A DNA stretch of 64,000 nt from Myoxocephalus aenaeus. Its lineage: Eukaryota; Chordata; Actinopteri; Perciformes; Cottidae. Location of the stretch: positions 2,842,501 to 2,906,500 of the forward strand of contig JBAMJR010000013.1 of NCBI GenBank assembly GCA_038501785.1, in the 5' to 3' direction. Shown one piece after another: positions 12,679-26,819 of the stretch (position 1 is its first letter; every line of letters begins with the position of its first letter). Both the position numbers and the translations under genes were made by a program. Below the pieces are notes generated by a model. The model saw only the letters and a program-made list of their open reading frames with translations. It ran no database searches and was not told the DNA's origin.

Positions 12679-13143
12679 GCGGGGGGGATGAGAGGTTTGC
12701 TAACGGGACTACCACGACCGCTTTAGTCCACAGGGACCGCCACAGTCAACGAAACATGAATGATCCTCGTCGCAGCTTCAATTGGAGAAATATGGCCAAA
12801 TTTAGAATTTGGTTGATTTATGGTGTAGTTGCAATTAAAGAAAATAGTTGTTTGCCAATCTATATGAATGCCTTACATCTATGTGATCGTACATTTTCCA
12901 CTGCAACCTGCAGTCTATTTTTAGTGTGATGGAGATGGTCTGTTTGTCTTGATAAATCCGTTTTTGTCTGTTTGTTTTTTTGTCCCACTTTCTCCTCTGA
13001 TTTGCTTGTTATCGTGACCTTCTCCCTCGTGCAATGATCTCAGATACAAGCAAACACACACTGTCTCTCGCTGGGTTCCCCTTGTGTCTGGACCCCCTGC
13101 AGAGCCAGTCGATCTGAGAGACTGTGAGTGTGTGTGTGTGTGC

Positions 13144-13234
<91 letters not shown>

Positions 13235-13764
13235 CGCCTGACCAGTTCTGCTGCCTGCAGCAATTTTTCCCTTCTCATTACTTCATGTTCATGAACATTG
13301 CAAAAACACTTGTGCCCTCCTTTCTCTTTCTGTCCCTCCTCATTCTCTCTCAGAGCAACGCCTGTCTCCACCTTGTCCCTCCTCTTTATTTTTAAATTAC
13401 ACTAAAACCCCACAAGGAACGTATTTTAAATTTGTTTCAAAACTGCTTGTACTCTCTTCTGTAGTAAATATAAGTAGATCTGTCTTTTTTCTATGACTTT
13501 CGTTCCGCTCAACTGCTCTCCTCATTCATTTCTCCTTCCATTTTTTTTAATTGTGCATCCCCTACTTCTCTCCTTTCTTACACTCTTCTCTCCTGCTGTT
13601 CTTTTTTTCTCCCCTCATCCTATAAATCTTTTCATCTTCCTCAGCTCCATCATTCCCTTCCCTCCCACTGTCTCATTTCCTATTCTTTTCTCCTCACTTC
13701 CCATCTGTTTGAATTGGATGACTGTGAAAGAAGCACGTGTTCCACTGTGGGGTAAGGTTAGAGG

Positions 13765-14068
<304 letters not shown>

Positions 14069-15281
14069 TACGGCGAGCATGCAATTTAGTCTATTTCCTA
14101 TATAAATGTGTGCGGTAAGCTGCCTAAGCTGTCTTTCATACCAATGGGCTATTAGTCGGATCAAACCCACAATTATTCCCCCTTCCCTCCACCTTGCGTT
14201 AACACACACACACACACACAGACATTAGTGCACGTGTAGAGGTGACTCTACATAAACACTGACAGACACACACACACACACACATACACACCGCAGGCCC
14301 ACACACAGCTCCACAGATCCTTCAAAACCACAGCTTGTTTTTTCCCAATGTTTGGTCCGATTCCCTCTCGGTGTCTTTCGAGTCGCTCGTGGTGCTGAAA
14401 CTATTCCGACTTTACGGGATTTCCCTCCACGATAAACTCCCTATTCAACCAAATAAAACCACCCCTTTAGCTTTTTCAATGAAATTTGCTAAAAGCTCCA
14501 GCACAACATTACTTTGATGATGTAAATCAGGGAAATATTTTCAGATGTATTCCTGAGTTTGACACTTCCTGTCTGCCATGACCCAAACACTGTCTGTTAT
14601 ATTCTAATATTTAGAAACAAACCAATTTATAGAAATATTTTTCTGTAGAAATATCTGCCAAATTCATCTGCCACATTATTCCCATTATAAAATGCCCATA
14701 GTATGAGATGGCAAAGTGCAAAATATCCAATAATGTAGGCTAAGCCACAATTTTTGTCAAGATGTGGCACAATATGCTGCAGACCACAGAAATGATACCA
14801 TTTATATTGCAGGCTAAGGTGTGTTGTGCATTTTGAAGTCTCTGCTGTTTGTTTTACGTTAGCTCTACTGCAGAGCACCTTTCGCTCCTCACTGGGTCAG
14901 ATCTGGATCCACTTTCCTCAATGGAAGCCAAAAGGAGGGAGGAGCAAGCAATCTGATTGGTTAGACTGTGCAATAAACTGAGTTGATGGGGAGTCGGACA
15001 GAGGCAGAGAGGAAGTGCCTCAAGGTATTTGGTAGAAAGTAAACAACAGCAGTTATTGGAAGGATTGTCACGATAGCTTCCACACTACACCGCCTGAGGA
15101 GTGTGTGTGAGTGTGTGTGAGAGTTACTCACAGAAATCTGTTCACACAGTTTGCACTGTGGGGACTCATCTCTCATTTAGGTCAAAGCTGTCGAGGTAAA
15201 TTGTTAATATTTAAGGTGAAGATGTGTTTTTTTGGTTAAGTTTAGGTTTCAGGCTTGGGGTTAGGCATCACGTGTGTTTAG

Positions 15282-15509
15282 TTAAAGGAATACTTCACAC
15301 ACAAAAAGACCATTTGTTTAAATGAATCACCAATTACTACTACATTAAAAATGTCCATTTTCAAACTCTCACACAACTCGTGGAGTATAATCCAAGTATA
15401 ATTTAGGTTTTTCCGTCGTTTAACAATGTTTCTTTAAGAATTCAAGGTAACACCCGGGTGCGTTATCGATTCACAAATGGTCGTTTTGAGGGTGAAGCAT
15501 ATCTTTAAG
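15282..15509. mobile_element. fold-back MITE in nrp2 intron 3
   Basis: The left end TTAAAGGAATACTTCACACA followed by CAAAAAGACCATTTGT is matched by the inverted right end CTTAAAGATATGCTTCACCC then TCAAAACGACCATTTGT. It is about 228 bp long and noncoding, of a type common in fish genomes. Confidence 0.6.
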
Positions 15510-15669
15510 CTTAAAATAAGTGTCCAGGGAGTGAATGCCAGTTGATGAAATGTCCTCGTAAGTGACAAAAATAGGTGGCGTGAGGTCGTGTTGGTGAGCT
15601 AACGTTCGCGTGCAGACATGCAAGCTGCCCTGCATCTGAGAGTAACCGTCCAGCCGGCATCACTGCATT

Positions 15670-15735
<66 letters not shown>

Positions 15736-16186
15736 TGGAGAGTTCTGGGTCACCATAACAGCTGGGGGCACACGGCCTAGACAGTGAACGTTGATTGGTC
15801 GCCCCATTCCGGCGGCTGAGCTCCTATTGGCTGAAATTTTACTACAGTACCCATAGTGACAGAGCTGTAAACAACAAAATGTCTGGCATGTCTATGTGTT
15901 TTTGTGTTTACGTATTTTTTTAGTTTGCCTGTCTGTTATGCGGGCAGAAGTTGTTTTTCACGTGTATGTGCCAATGCATTGTATTTACAAGCTGTTTATT
16001 TGTTCTTTATGTTCTGCAAATGTCGACTGTGTAATGGACACAATGCACATGTCTGCTTCTGAGTTTTAGGTTCATGTTTTTCATGCTAGATTTGCGTTTC
16101 GGCACACGCGTGTGTGTCCGTCGAGACGGTTAATCTTTGAGGGGTACAGTAATTAGGACACCCAGAGCATGGGGGACAATCTCCTC

Positions 16187-16225
<39 letters not shown>

Positions 16226-16749
16226 ATCAGTAACAGCAATGGATTGTGGCAGAGAGCCCCCCCCCCCCAAAAAATAATAGTCAGCCAGAGGGAGGGATCA
16301 AGAGGAGAAGAGCATAACCATTATCAACACTCGTAAAATGAACTCCTTGTTATAAATGTAAAGGATTCTACCAGAAAAATATATTTTTGCTTTGTTTGAA
16401 ATAATTGTCAAACAGTTTGTTTCGTGTCCCAAGAAAAGGCTCCATCTCAAGTAAAAAAGAGAGACGGATCCGAAAAGGCTTCCAGTAACGATTATTATAG
16501 TAACGATTTAAGAGACAATAAAGGGGAAAAAACAAAGTAGCTGTAAAAATGAAATTTGACGATATAAAAATATAAGATAGATGTGCTAGAAAACGCTTCT
16601 GTTTCACTGCCTCTCTCTTGTTTTTCCCAAATGTTCTTTGTGTCTAGCAGACAGAAGCTGTGGAAATACACAAGAGGAGAGAATATCTGACTTCAGAACC
16701 GCACAGATCCATATGTAGACCGTTCATCATGAGGCTAAACAGTATAACA

Positions 16750-16821
<72 letters not shown>

Positions 16822-17863
16822 CTATTATTCCTAGTCACCCACAGAACCAGACGTTCTGCTGCACCTTCCAGGATAACAAGATCGTGTTAACAGTATGGCA
16901 ACAGCTTGAATGCTCCAAATGGCTCCATTATTACTGCCAGGGAACGCCGGGCACAAAAATACACACATACATACAAACACTAAGTTACACAAACAGACAA
17001 AGTAGAGGAAGTCCAGTAAATGCTAATGTCTGATTTATCAATCGAAGCAGCTGTCCTTACAACCTGAGATCCTGTCTGTATGTACTTGATGGTTAACGAG
17101 GTCGGATTCCTTCCAAGTAGAGTCGTTTCGGCTCATGCCCCAAAACAACATTTGTTCACATTCACGTGACAAAGACCTCTAGTGGCCTCTAGCAGAAGTG
17201 GACGGCTCAACAAAATGGTGGACTTTTAACACAGGCGACCGCGGTTCATTTTCAATTTCATACCAATAATCAATGTGTTTTTTTGTTTGTTTTTAACATT
17301 GACCACAATTATCAAAGTCTGTTCCCTCAGATTAAGTATGCATTTGAACCCAAACCATCTTTCCTTAAATCTAACCAAGTCATGTTTGTGTCTATACCTA
17401 TAGCTAACCTTAATCAGGGCGTTAAAAGCTGATTTATTTTTCAGCAGGGAACCAATTATGTCATCATGCCAATAGCAGCGTTGCGTTCATGTTTCAATCT
17501 CAATTGAAGGATTGCGTGCTCTTTTCAAAACACATTTAAAAAAAAGAAAATCAAAGATGTTTTGCTTCGTTTCTAACAACGTTTTTTACTCTTTTCATGA
17601 ACAGCAGTAGTGTACTATTGTGAACCGAACGTTTGCGATGAATTACAAACTACTGTAAACGTAGAAACGTCATCTAAATGCTTCCCATGAAACTGCAGTA
17701 ATACTGTTTCATCTTTTATTCACGGTATGTTGGAGATGTCATACATCTAAAATCAATTAATTGATTCACAAATGTCTCTCTGTCTCTCTCGGGTGCGAGG
17801 GTGTGAACACTGACACCCTTGTTGTGTTCAAGTCCATCAGGTGGACTGTGTCAAGTACAAAAG

Positions 17864-17900
<37 letters not shown>

Positions 17901-17964
17901 CAACAGACTGGTGCCAGAGTGAGAAACACCGACAACCGCACGTGTTGTGTTAGTAACCTCAGCC

Positions 17965-18067
<103 letters not shown>

Positions 18068-18930
18068 CCTGTGTGTCCGTGTGTGTGCGTCTCAGGGGAA
18101 CAGGGCTCAGGACTCAATTAAGAGGGTATGTGTGGAATGCTTTCAGGGGGAACGGGACAAGATGGCTGTGGGGCCGACACTATGCGCCCCTCTGTCTCAC
18201 TCGCCCTTGATCTCAATTGGTCTCACTTTGGCTGACCCATGGCAGCGTGAAGGGGAGCGATGTCAAGCTCACACACACACACACACACACACAGACACAC
18301 AAAGTGCCATGAAGGGGAGAGATGTCTCGCCTGGACAGTCTAAAGGGCTCTCAAGGGTCCTCTGCTGTGTCTCTCGTCTCTTTCTCTCCGTCTCCCATGA
18401 CACCAGTGAGATAAACGAGCCCTGGCCACCTAATGAAGCATGAGGAGTCCTCCATGAGTAGCTTGTAAAACAGTTACTAATGGCCTTTTTGTGAAGGTGC
18501 AATTTAAAAGGTGCTTATAAAATCCTGTTCACTTTTAATGAAATGTAAACAGACAACTTTTCAACTCCCCCATCACCCAGAGTTTCCAAGTTTTACTTTT
18601 GATGACGCTGCTTTCGCAAAGATATTATTACCACTTTTGGTTTCCCTCAGAGCTTAGCAACTGCAACATCATTGGACACACTTTCATTTTGTTTCTCCAC
18701 AGTGACTTCCAGTTGTTCCACCATCTGCCATTTCCGTTTTCTTGGGGTAGTAACCGCAAAGAGCTTACATTGATACACTTTGGTAGCTGGGCATAGCTAC
18801 CGATAGCTATGTGGAAACAAGGACGCTAGCCTCTTCCTGTTTTGGTTGATGCAACCAATAGGCTTAATTCTCTTGGGAACCGGTGGCAGGCAGAGTTGCA
18901 AAGTGAAAGCGAGGCTCATACTGCTCAACA

Positions 18931-19227
18931 ATGTCTGCTCCTAATGAGGTTAGCATAGATGCTACAACAGCATCAGCTGTATCAGAACTGGAAGAGGGTT
19001 CTTCATTAACAGAAGAGCAAAGAGCGACACTGATGGCATTTCTCGATGGAGAAGATGTCTTTGCTCGTCTTCAAACTGACTTCAGCAAGTGTTTAAATGA
19101 CAGAAGGTTCATCCAATTATCTGCCAAGTATTTTTTTTTATTTTTTAAATGGCCTGGACCCTTCGAGTTTCCAATGGCGCCTTCTCAGATGGTTCTGTGT
19201 AACAAACCTCCTGGCATGTCAGGTTAA
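18931..19227 (+). pseudogene. decayed RecQ-like helicase fragment, probably repeat-derived
   Basis: The 98-codon frame contains LTEEQRATLMAFLDGEDVFA and then RLQTDFSKCLNDRRFIQLSA. This resembles the start of RecQ-type helicase domains, where an EQ-x-A-LxAFLxGxDVFA stretch runs into a P-loop of the type LPTGFGKS. Here the P-loop reads LQTDFSKC, so the ATP-binding glycines are lost, and the frame then runs into low-complexity sequence. Helicase fragments of this sort are scattered in fish genomes through repeats. The similarity is recalled, not computed. Confidence 0.35.
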
Positions 19228-19542
19228 CACTTATAGGGAACCAACTTAAACTACCATGGTGTCATTATTCTACAGCCATTACATTTTGCAAAAGTAAAAG
19301 AAGAAACAACGTTTCTATTGGCACTTTAAGTCTGTCCATGAGTTGGGGTCATTTACAGGGATAATATCCCTCTTGGATTATTAAAATATAGACTTTAGGT
19401 AGAGTATTACTATGCAAAGGGAAAACTTTTCCAAGCCACATTACAATGCCACAAGCTGGGGCATGACGATCACCTTGTCTGTATCGAAAGTAATGTTATT
19501 TACAAGTACAAGTAAAAGACAAAAAACAAACAAAAAACTTAC

Positions 19543-19724
19543 CGGTTTTGAAGATTTCGTAGCGCAGTGAAAAGCCCGCCCCCTGGTGGGCGTAGTCCGA
19601 GACAAACTTGATGTGGAGTGAGGGTCCGGACGATATGATTGGTGCGGGGGCGATGTTGCTGCAGTGCTTCCCCAGTAGGTCGGCCGTCTCCGAGTTCCCA
19701 TCGTGGATCTCAATATAGTCATAC
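19543..19724 (-). CDS. nrp2: nrp2 exon 3: second half of CUB1 (a1)
   Basis: 182 nt, phase 2 in and phase 1 out. It completes CUB1 with YDYIEIHDGNSETADLLGKH, then C, and ends QGAGFSLRYEIFKTG. Human NRP2 has YDFIEIRDGDSESADLLGKH at this place, while NRP1 has a clearly different YDYVEVFDGENENGHFRGKF; this supports the NRP2 call. The Cys of GKHC closes the second CUB1 disulfide. The acceptor is TTCTGCAG|GTAT and the donor ACCG|GTAAGT. Confidence 0.97.
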
Positions 19725-21624
19725 CTGCAGAAGACAAACAAATACCATTGAATGAGATTTCCAGCACGTCTAAACAGTGAATGCAAATATCATTTTCAGT
19801 GAAATGCTATAACACAGGCGCATTAATAACCTACGGTGCTAAATATCTACTATGCTTGACGTACATTTAATTCATGCGCTGATGAAGTGTTTCGTGGAGG
19901 AGCGGAGACGAGACTTTAATTTCAGGAGGAGGAAATTGTCAAATCTTTTCAAGCTGCTTTGCCTCTGATGTTATTAGTTTTTTGTTCTTTATTAGTTTTT
20001 TCATCTGGCAGGCAGATCACATTTGTTTTGGCAACAAAACGGAAGCAATGAGCAATTTTTTTTGCATTCATCAGTGGCTTGAAGGACTTCTGAAAACGCA
20101 GTTGCTATCAGCAGAAGCATCGGGCGTCATTACAATTCAAATGAATGCAGCAGTGAAGACATTGGCAGTTCACAGATGGCGGAGGAAGAAAAGAACCACC
20201 TGAATGAGGCAACATAGAAAGAGAGACCGCTTCAAAAATTCAATAAGTGCACTGTAATCGAGTGATTATATACCCCAACTGCTCCGGGCTTCACGGTCTA
20301 CAGAACCACCATTTTATGGATTATAACTATATTATAATACACACAAAAGGAGAGTGTGAATGTAAGATGGCGCATGCAGAACCAGTGGTGTCACATGTGT
20401 GCTGAACTTTAGAAATCTGTAAGAAAACCCATTCCCAATCTCACACAACAAACGCTTCTAATTTTCTAAAAGTCAATTTGAAGTTTCATGATCTTGAAGC
20501 AAAGCGATGAAACACTTTAAGAAGAAATGAAAGGTAAACAAGTCTTGCATTGAGCACAAAAGTGAGCCTCACTGCGTTTTGCTCTATGTCACACGAGGGC
20601 CAAAGTCAGAGTGTGAGAGCTTGTTGAACTACGGATGCACCCTATCTACAGCCTTTGATGCTAGAAAAGGATTAACCTGGAACAAATTATTCTAGTTTAC
20701 ATCTTTGCCCAGGTCTAATTTAATAATGTTTGTAGCTCGGCCTCGGGGCACTCAGTTATCAGAGAAATTCCCATTTTCCACTTTTTACAGTGGATTTAGG
20801 TCACTTCAGCATTTACCCGGTTCTTCTTTCCTTGGAAATATCTCACACTTCATGCAGACTTTTATACTGAAATATAACTAATTATGTTGGGACTGAATGA
20901 AGGAATATGATTTACATGGACTCTTCAGGACACAAAGACTAAACACAGGTTTATGGGAATATTATTGTAATTGAAGGAACAGTCACATCATCAAGTGCTG
21001 CGACTTGTTTATTGTTCTTTTCATACATCGGCTATGATTCAAATTGGAATTTCTCTAAAACTACAGACAGAAAAGCAGAACGACTGCATGTGACTCATTT
21101 ATCTATGAGGGGAACGTTCTGAATCTATTTGTATTCCCATTTCTTTCATGTTTTCTGACCACACATGTTAGGACCTGTCTCCGGACCCACAGCAGGAGTG
21201 TTGCCTCCGTGTCTGGATACCAAACGCACACCTGCCCGGCTCTGAAATAGCTTCCTGGAAAGAAATTCCTTGAGCAACCTGACATGAAAGAAGACATACA
21301 GTTTGACTCTGAGTTGAGTGACTTACATTTCAATTAGGATTTCTCTTATGGCTGGACTCTATTTGCACATATTCGTCCATCATATCGATCCATTCTGACC
21401 ACAGGGCCTCTAATTGCTCTCATATTGAGCGTTCTACATTTCTCTAAAGTAATCAAATGAACGTGCCTCAACCCTAAGGAACACAAAGTATCTTGTCTTT
21501 CCCATACAGTTTAAGAGATATGCTTTAAGTACAACATTATTGACTTTTATAAAATACCATAAACCAGCAACAAAAGGACAGTGACTCAACAGATGAATGC
21601 AAATTCCTTGTACCATAAAATGTT

Positions 21625-21702
21625 AGTACTACTACTACTACTGCTACTACTACTACTACTGCTACTACTGCTACTGCAACTACTACTACTACTACTACTA
21701 CT
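21625..21702. repeat. (ACT)n trinucleotide repeat
   Basis: ACT units with scattered GCT variants. The only trinucleotide array noticed in the window. Confidence 0.9.
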
Positions 21703-21782
21703 ATTTCAGTGGCTTAACTTAACTTGTAGGAACTAGCTTTTTGACCCAAAATGGGAGGTAAATCACCTTAATGTGAATATCA

Positions 21783-21861
<79 letters not shown>

Positions 21862-21989
21862 CTGACAGGTGAGTAAGCTCCTGACATAATGCGGGTCAAA
21901 CACCTCCCACTCTCACATCATGCTTTGTGTCTGCTTTGCGTGGAACTATAACACCACAGTCATGACGCAAGCTGTCACTGCACTGTGAG

Positions 21990-22061
<72 letters not shown>

Positions 22062-24523
22062 TGTGTGTGTGTGCCTGCATACGTGTGTATGTGTCGCAGC
22101 TCCTGTCATATTTTCCCAAGAGAACGCCTCATCCCGGCGACAGTTTCCTCCTCCTCTTTTGTGAAATGACAACTTTGTTTAACGGCTACTCGTGTATCCT
22201 GACAAGATCTCCTTTCTTTCCTCCTCCTGGCTCACTCTTCCCCTAATTATTTTTCAGTGTTTTACTTTTCAGCGCTGTCTTTTTCCCAATCATTCTTTGA
22301 CTTCTTCCTTTTCTCTCTCTCTGTCCTCTTTTCCCTTCGAGCTTTCTCTTATGTGCTGTCAGACGCACAACCAGTGGCAAAGAGCCAACGTGTGGGTGAG
22401 AGGAGGAAGAGATTGGGGAGAGAGAGGATGTTAGAATTTGTGAATATTTGAATTTAAAACTTCCCTTTATTAACAAACCTGAGAGGATAGATGGGTGGGT
22501 GGATGGAAAGATGGATAGATCGACTGATGAATTTGACAGTTAATCTATCAATCTATCTATAGTTATTGAGCAGACTCATATAATCATTTTCCACACTAAA
22601 ACGTTTTTTAGGACAGTTTTCTCCACACCGGCTGTTGAGGAAAGCTCTATTTTGGGGTGTGGCAAAACTAAGAGAAACAGATTTCAAACTCGGCCGGCAC
22701 AGTGTGGACTTGGTCAGAGAGAGAACATGACACTGCATTCACCCTGCCAACTCCTCCCCTCGGACAGACAGAGACAGGTGTCCCCTCCATCCCTTCCTCC
22801 CTCCCTACAGCCTGAAAGACACACACAACCCCATCTAAATCAGCACACAAACACACACACACACTTTCGGTCTCACACATAAACACACTGGTTCACACAC
22901 AGAGCCTGTGGCCGTGCGCTCAGATGGATCTGCAGAGGGGTTTGAGGTTTCCTACAATCTGTCTGTGTGTAGGAGGGACACAGCTTCTAACAAACTGTTT
23001 AATCCCATCACCATCTCTCTCTCTCTTTCTCTCTCTCCTCTCCCCCAACATATTTCGCTGCAGACAATCAGAGATTTTTCTCAGACTTGCCATAGGGAAT
23101 GACAAGAAGTTCATTTCTCCCACCCGTTACACAAAATTCTCTTGTTGACAAGCAGTTGTACAAGCTGCTTGTTTCTTGCTTAAAATGCCTAACATGGGCG
23201 GTTACAGCTCGGCAAGCATTTGTGATGGATTGCAAGCACAGATTGAGGAAGTGGATTTAAAGCTTAATAAAACGTCATGACATCATGATTCAGGTGTCTT
23301 GTGTGTGTCTGTATGTGTGTGTTTTGGGGGTAGGGCTGTTTCGTGAGCGAGAGAGCTCTCCAAGGCCCGTCTGACGTGAACCAAAGAAAAGGTTCCACCC
23401 CTCCTCCCTCCTACTCCTCCCTTCTGCTCGGTCTTAATTGCTTTTCACACGTTCTCTCTCTCTCTCCCTCTCTCTCTTTCTGTAGGTCGGGAGTTGTCTT
23501 CTTACACCTGCACATTTCTTTCAAACATCAGGGGTGCCAGAGCGTCTGCAGACACAGACAGACACACACAGACACACTAATAAGAGCTGACAGCAGGCCA
23601 GACTTGTAGTAATGTGTGGCAGTGTTTTCTCGCTGGTGAGAAAAAGGGAATGAAAGTCCCTTAAAAACATCATAAATTGTGAATTGGTCAAAATGTATTG
23701 TTTGTTGTTTCGTTGTCTTACTTTCCTAAATGCTTGTGAAGCAAATACAGGGAAGGTCCAAGCACACTTTGAACTGAACTGATTAAACTGAAGTTGTTTG
23801 ACTAACTAAGAGCACACTGTGAAGTTAATTATGAAATTAACTGCCGTTTAAGAGAGTCACTGGAATTTGAAATGAATGTTTCTACAAAACTATTAATGGG
23901 TTTCATTTTTTTTCTGACAAATGAGGGAAGACATTTGCTTTATTACGTTTTCATTAGGGGTCAGGGTTAGTGTTCGGTGGTGTGTGTGATTGTGTGCGTC
24001 CGCTTTTGTCCGCGGTTAATCTCGCATTCGACTGCAGCAAACCGCACAATATTTTGGGTGGCCGGGTTATGGCTGCGTGCTCAAAGACCTCTCGTGGTTG
24101 TGGTGGCTCACACTTCAGAACACCTTTTATTACCCGTGTGATACTGCCATTGACTGCCTGCTTACTCTTAACTGTCTGAGTGCATCGCCGAACCCCAGCC
24201 GCTTTTTTGGGCGGCTTGTTTGGCTAATTGCTAGCGGCTAACGGAGCTACAAGTGCAAACACTGCTGTACCTCTCAGCCGCTGCAGACACACCTGGTGGA
24301 AATCTGCACTCTGCTGAGTGCACCTTTCTAGTTTTTATATGTTTAGTAGTTGTTGTTTTCTTCGACTTTGCCATCTGCTCATGCACATTTCGCTGAAAGA
24401 GATGTAAACGTGAGTAGATTCATACACACCCTCTTTCCTTCTCCAGCCATGTGGATGACGCATAGATTTATTTTAAGGCGGTTAGTAAAGCTGGGCTGTT
24501 GGGCTCTCTGTCAGGACAAGAAC

Positions 24524-24576
24524 AGTCAGAGAAGACTCGGCTGAATCCGCCACCTTCAGCCGAGTCTTCTCTGACT
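24524..24576. repeat. perfect 22-bp inverted repeat
   Basis: The arm AGTCAGAGAAGACTCGGCTG plus AA (24524-24545) is repeated exactly in reverse complement at 24555-24576 around a 9-nt loop, tccgccacc. The arms are not low-complexity and the flanks show no transposon ends. The RNA from either strand would form a stable hairpin. Confidence 0.9.
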
Positions 24577-25211
24577 CTTCAAAGACGCTTCCAGCGGTGC
24601 TGTTAATTCCCATAAGGCACGACACGGGCTCTAGTTCAGCAGCGGCTACTGATGTTTCTCACAAAGCTCCTATTATTCTCCTATACATCCCTGGAGACAA
24701 GAACACTAACACTCACACATTCATAAGTAACCCGTTTACAGTATTTGAAACACAGAGCCTGAAAGAGAATTCAAAATGTTCACAGACGGCGCTTAAACAC
24801 CAAATCCAAGCTAAGGCAGCCTCTTGCATATTAATATTGCATTTTGAATTAGGAGTCCATACAGCCATCATAGCTATTGTCTCAGACTAAAAATTGGTTT
24901 GTTCTAATCCACTATTTTCATTAGCACCAAATTGAATCCACAGTAAGTGAGTCATTGTAAAATGTTGTCCTTGCATGGACCTGTGTGGGGGCCCAGAACC
25001 ACTCAAATGTTGTGTTTTAATTTGCTATGCGTTAGTTCACGTTTATGAGTACATGACCCACACGCTCACCCTCTGTATAGAGAATATATCTCATATTTCA
25101 TATACCTGTGTAGGAAGAGCAGCCGTAGTCAGTATGTCACTGGAGCAGTTAATAGAGAGTGACTGACTTCACTGTTATCAAGTAATAGGCCTATTACTGC
25201 AGAGAGATGGA

Positions 25212-25442
<231 letters not shown>

Positions 25443-26819
25443 CATTACAGTAACAGACATTGATCAGGCAGACCTTCAGGGCCTCAGGGAGTGTCTGTAA
25501 ATCAGACTACTGATATTATCATCATTACATGAGTGAGTGAGTGAGTGTGTGTCTGTGTGTGTGAGAGAGTGAATATCCTAAAATCCACTTTGGAGCCCAA
25601 CAATTCTTCACATTTCTAACCTTTTTCTGTGACCCCAGGTTTTCGTCAAAGTCACTCTCTATTTGCGATGTAGTGTACATGACATGGACATCCCAGAATG
25701 CAATGCACTGCATTTTATTGATGGGAAGGTTGCCGCTGTGCAACGCAAAATCATAATGATTAGTAAGGGTCAGATTTTGGACCCAGGTCTCCTCATAAAC
25801 GGGGAGAGGTGTTGACTGCACTGGACAAGTTTTAAGCGGCTTCCTTTTTTTCTGACTTCCAATGGCGTGTAGTTCACTCGGAGTGTGTTTTTGAAGAAAC
25901 AAACTGCGCCTCAAGTTGACTAAAGCTCACACATCAAAGCCGCTGTATTGGAAGAACTCAAAGTGCCTGCAGTGCTGGACTTAACCATCCACCACAAACA
26001 TGAAGGAAAGCCTAATACCGCATGCTGCTGACCAGTCAGAGCTACTAAATCTCACAGACAGTAATTACCACCGCATAGGCATGCGCTTGAAGTGAACTTT
26101 AACATTTGTAGTTTCATTTGTTTGAGTTATTGATTGCCTGAAGGAAATTCTTGCTGAAAGTTATCACGCGGCGCTCGCTGGCACACAAATGATGTTATCT
26201 CTGATTTATGTGTCATAACATCAGCGAGACGCCTCTCGCTGCAACAAATGAGGCGATGTGATCGCGATCACGACTGTATAAAGGCACGGTTTGCATCCCC
26301 GCTCAGGCGACTAAAGGGAATTTTGATTTATCATGAACCTAAACTGTGTTGTACGGCGCATCTGGGCCCGAAGGTGTTCTCCTTCCTCCTCCCTCTGCAG
26401 CTTTCTAATAACATTGTCTCTCAGCGTTGTGCTCGGGATGCTCGTCTGGACGCGTGGCTCGCCTGCTGCTGGAGTCGCTGTGATGTTAATTCAAACATGC
26501 AGGCAGCTGCTAAATGCCCACAGCTGGTAACCGAACATCCACTGTCACACCAAATGCTGTTCCTCTCTCTGTCATAGTCTCTTCATCTCTGCCCCCGACC
26601 TTCTCTCGTTTCCCCTTCCGCCCCGAGGCCAGTGTCACATCACATCACTCCACCTTCTGCTCTCCTCCTGGCCATGAAGCAAGGACTTCCACCTTCCAGC
26701 CGGGTGTGTCTACACGTGTGCGTATGATCAAATAGTCCAAGATTTTTTATCACAATGCATGTCCTTTACATGCTTTACAGGGTTCGCAGACTTGCGCAGA
26801 GGCGGTTTACTGAGAGGCG

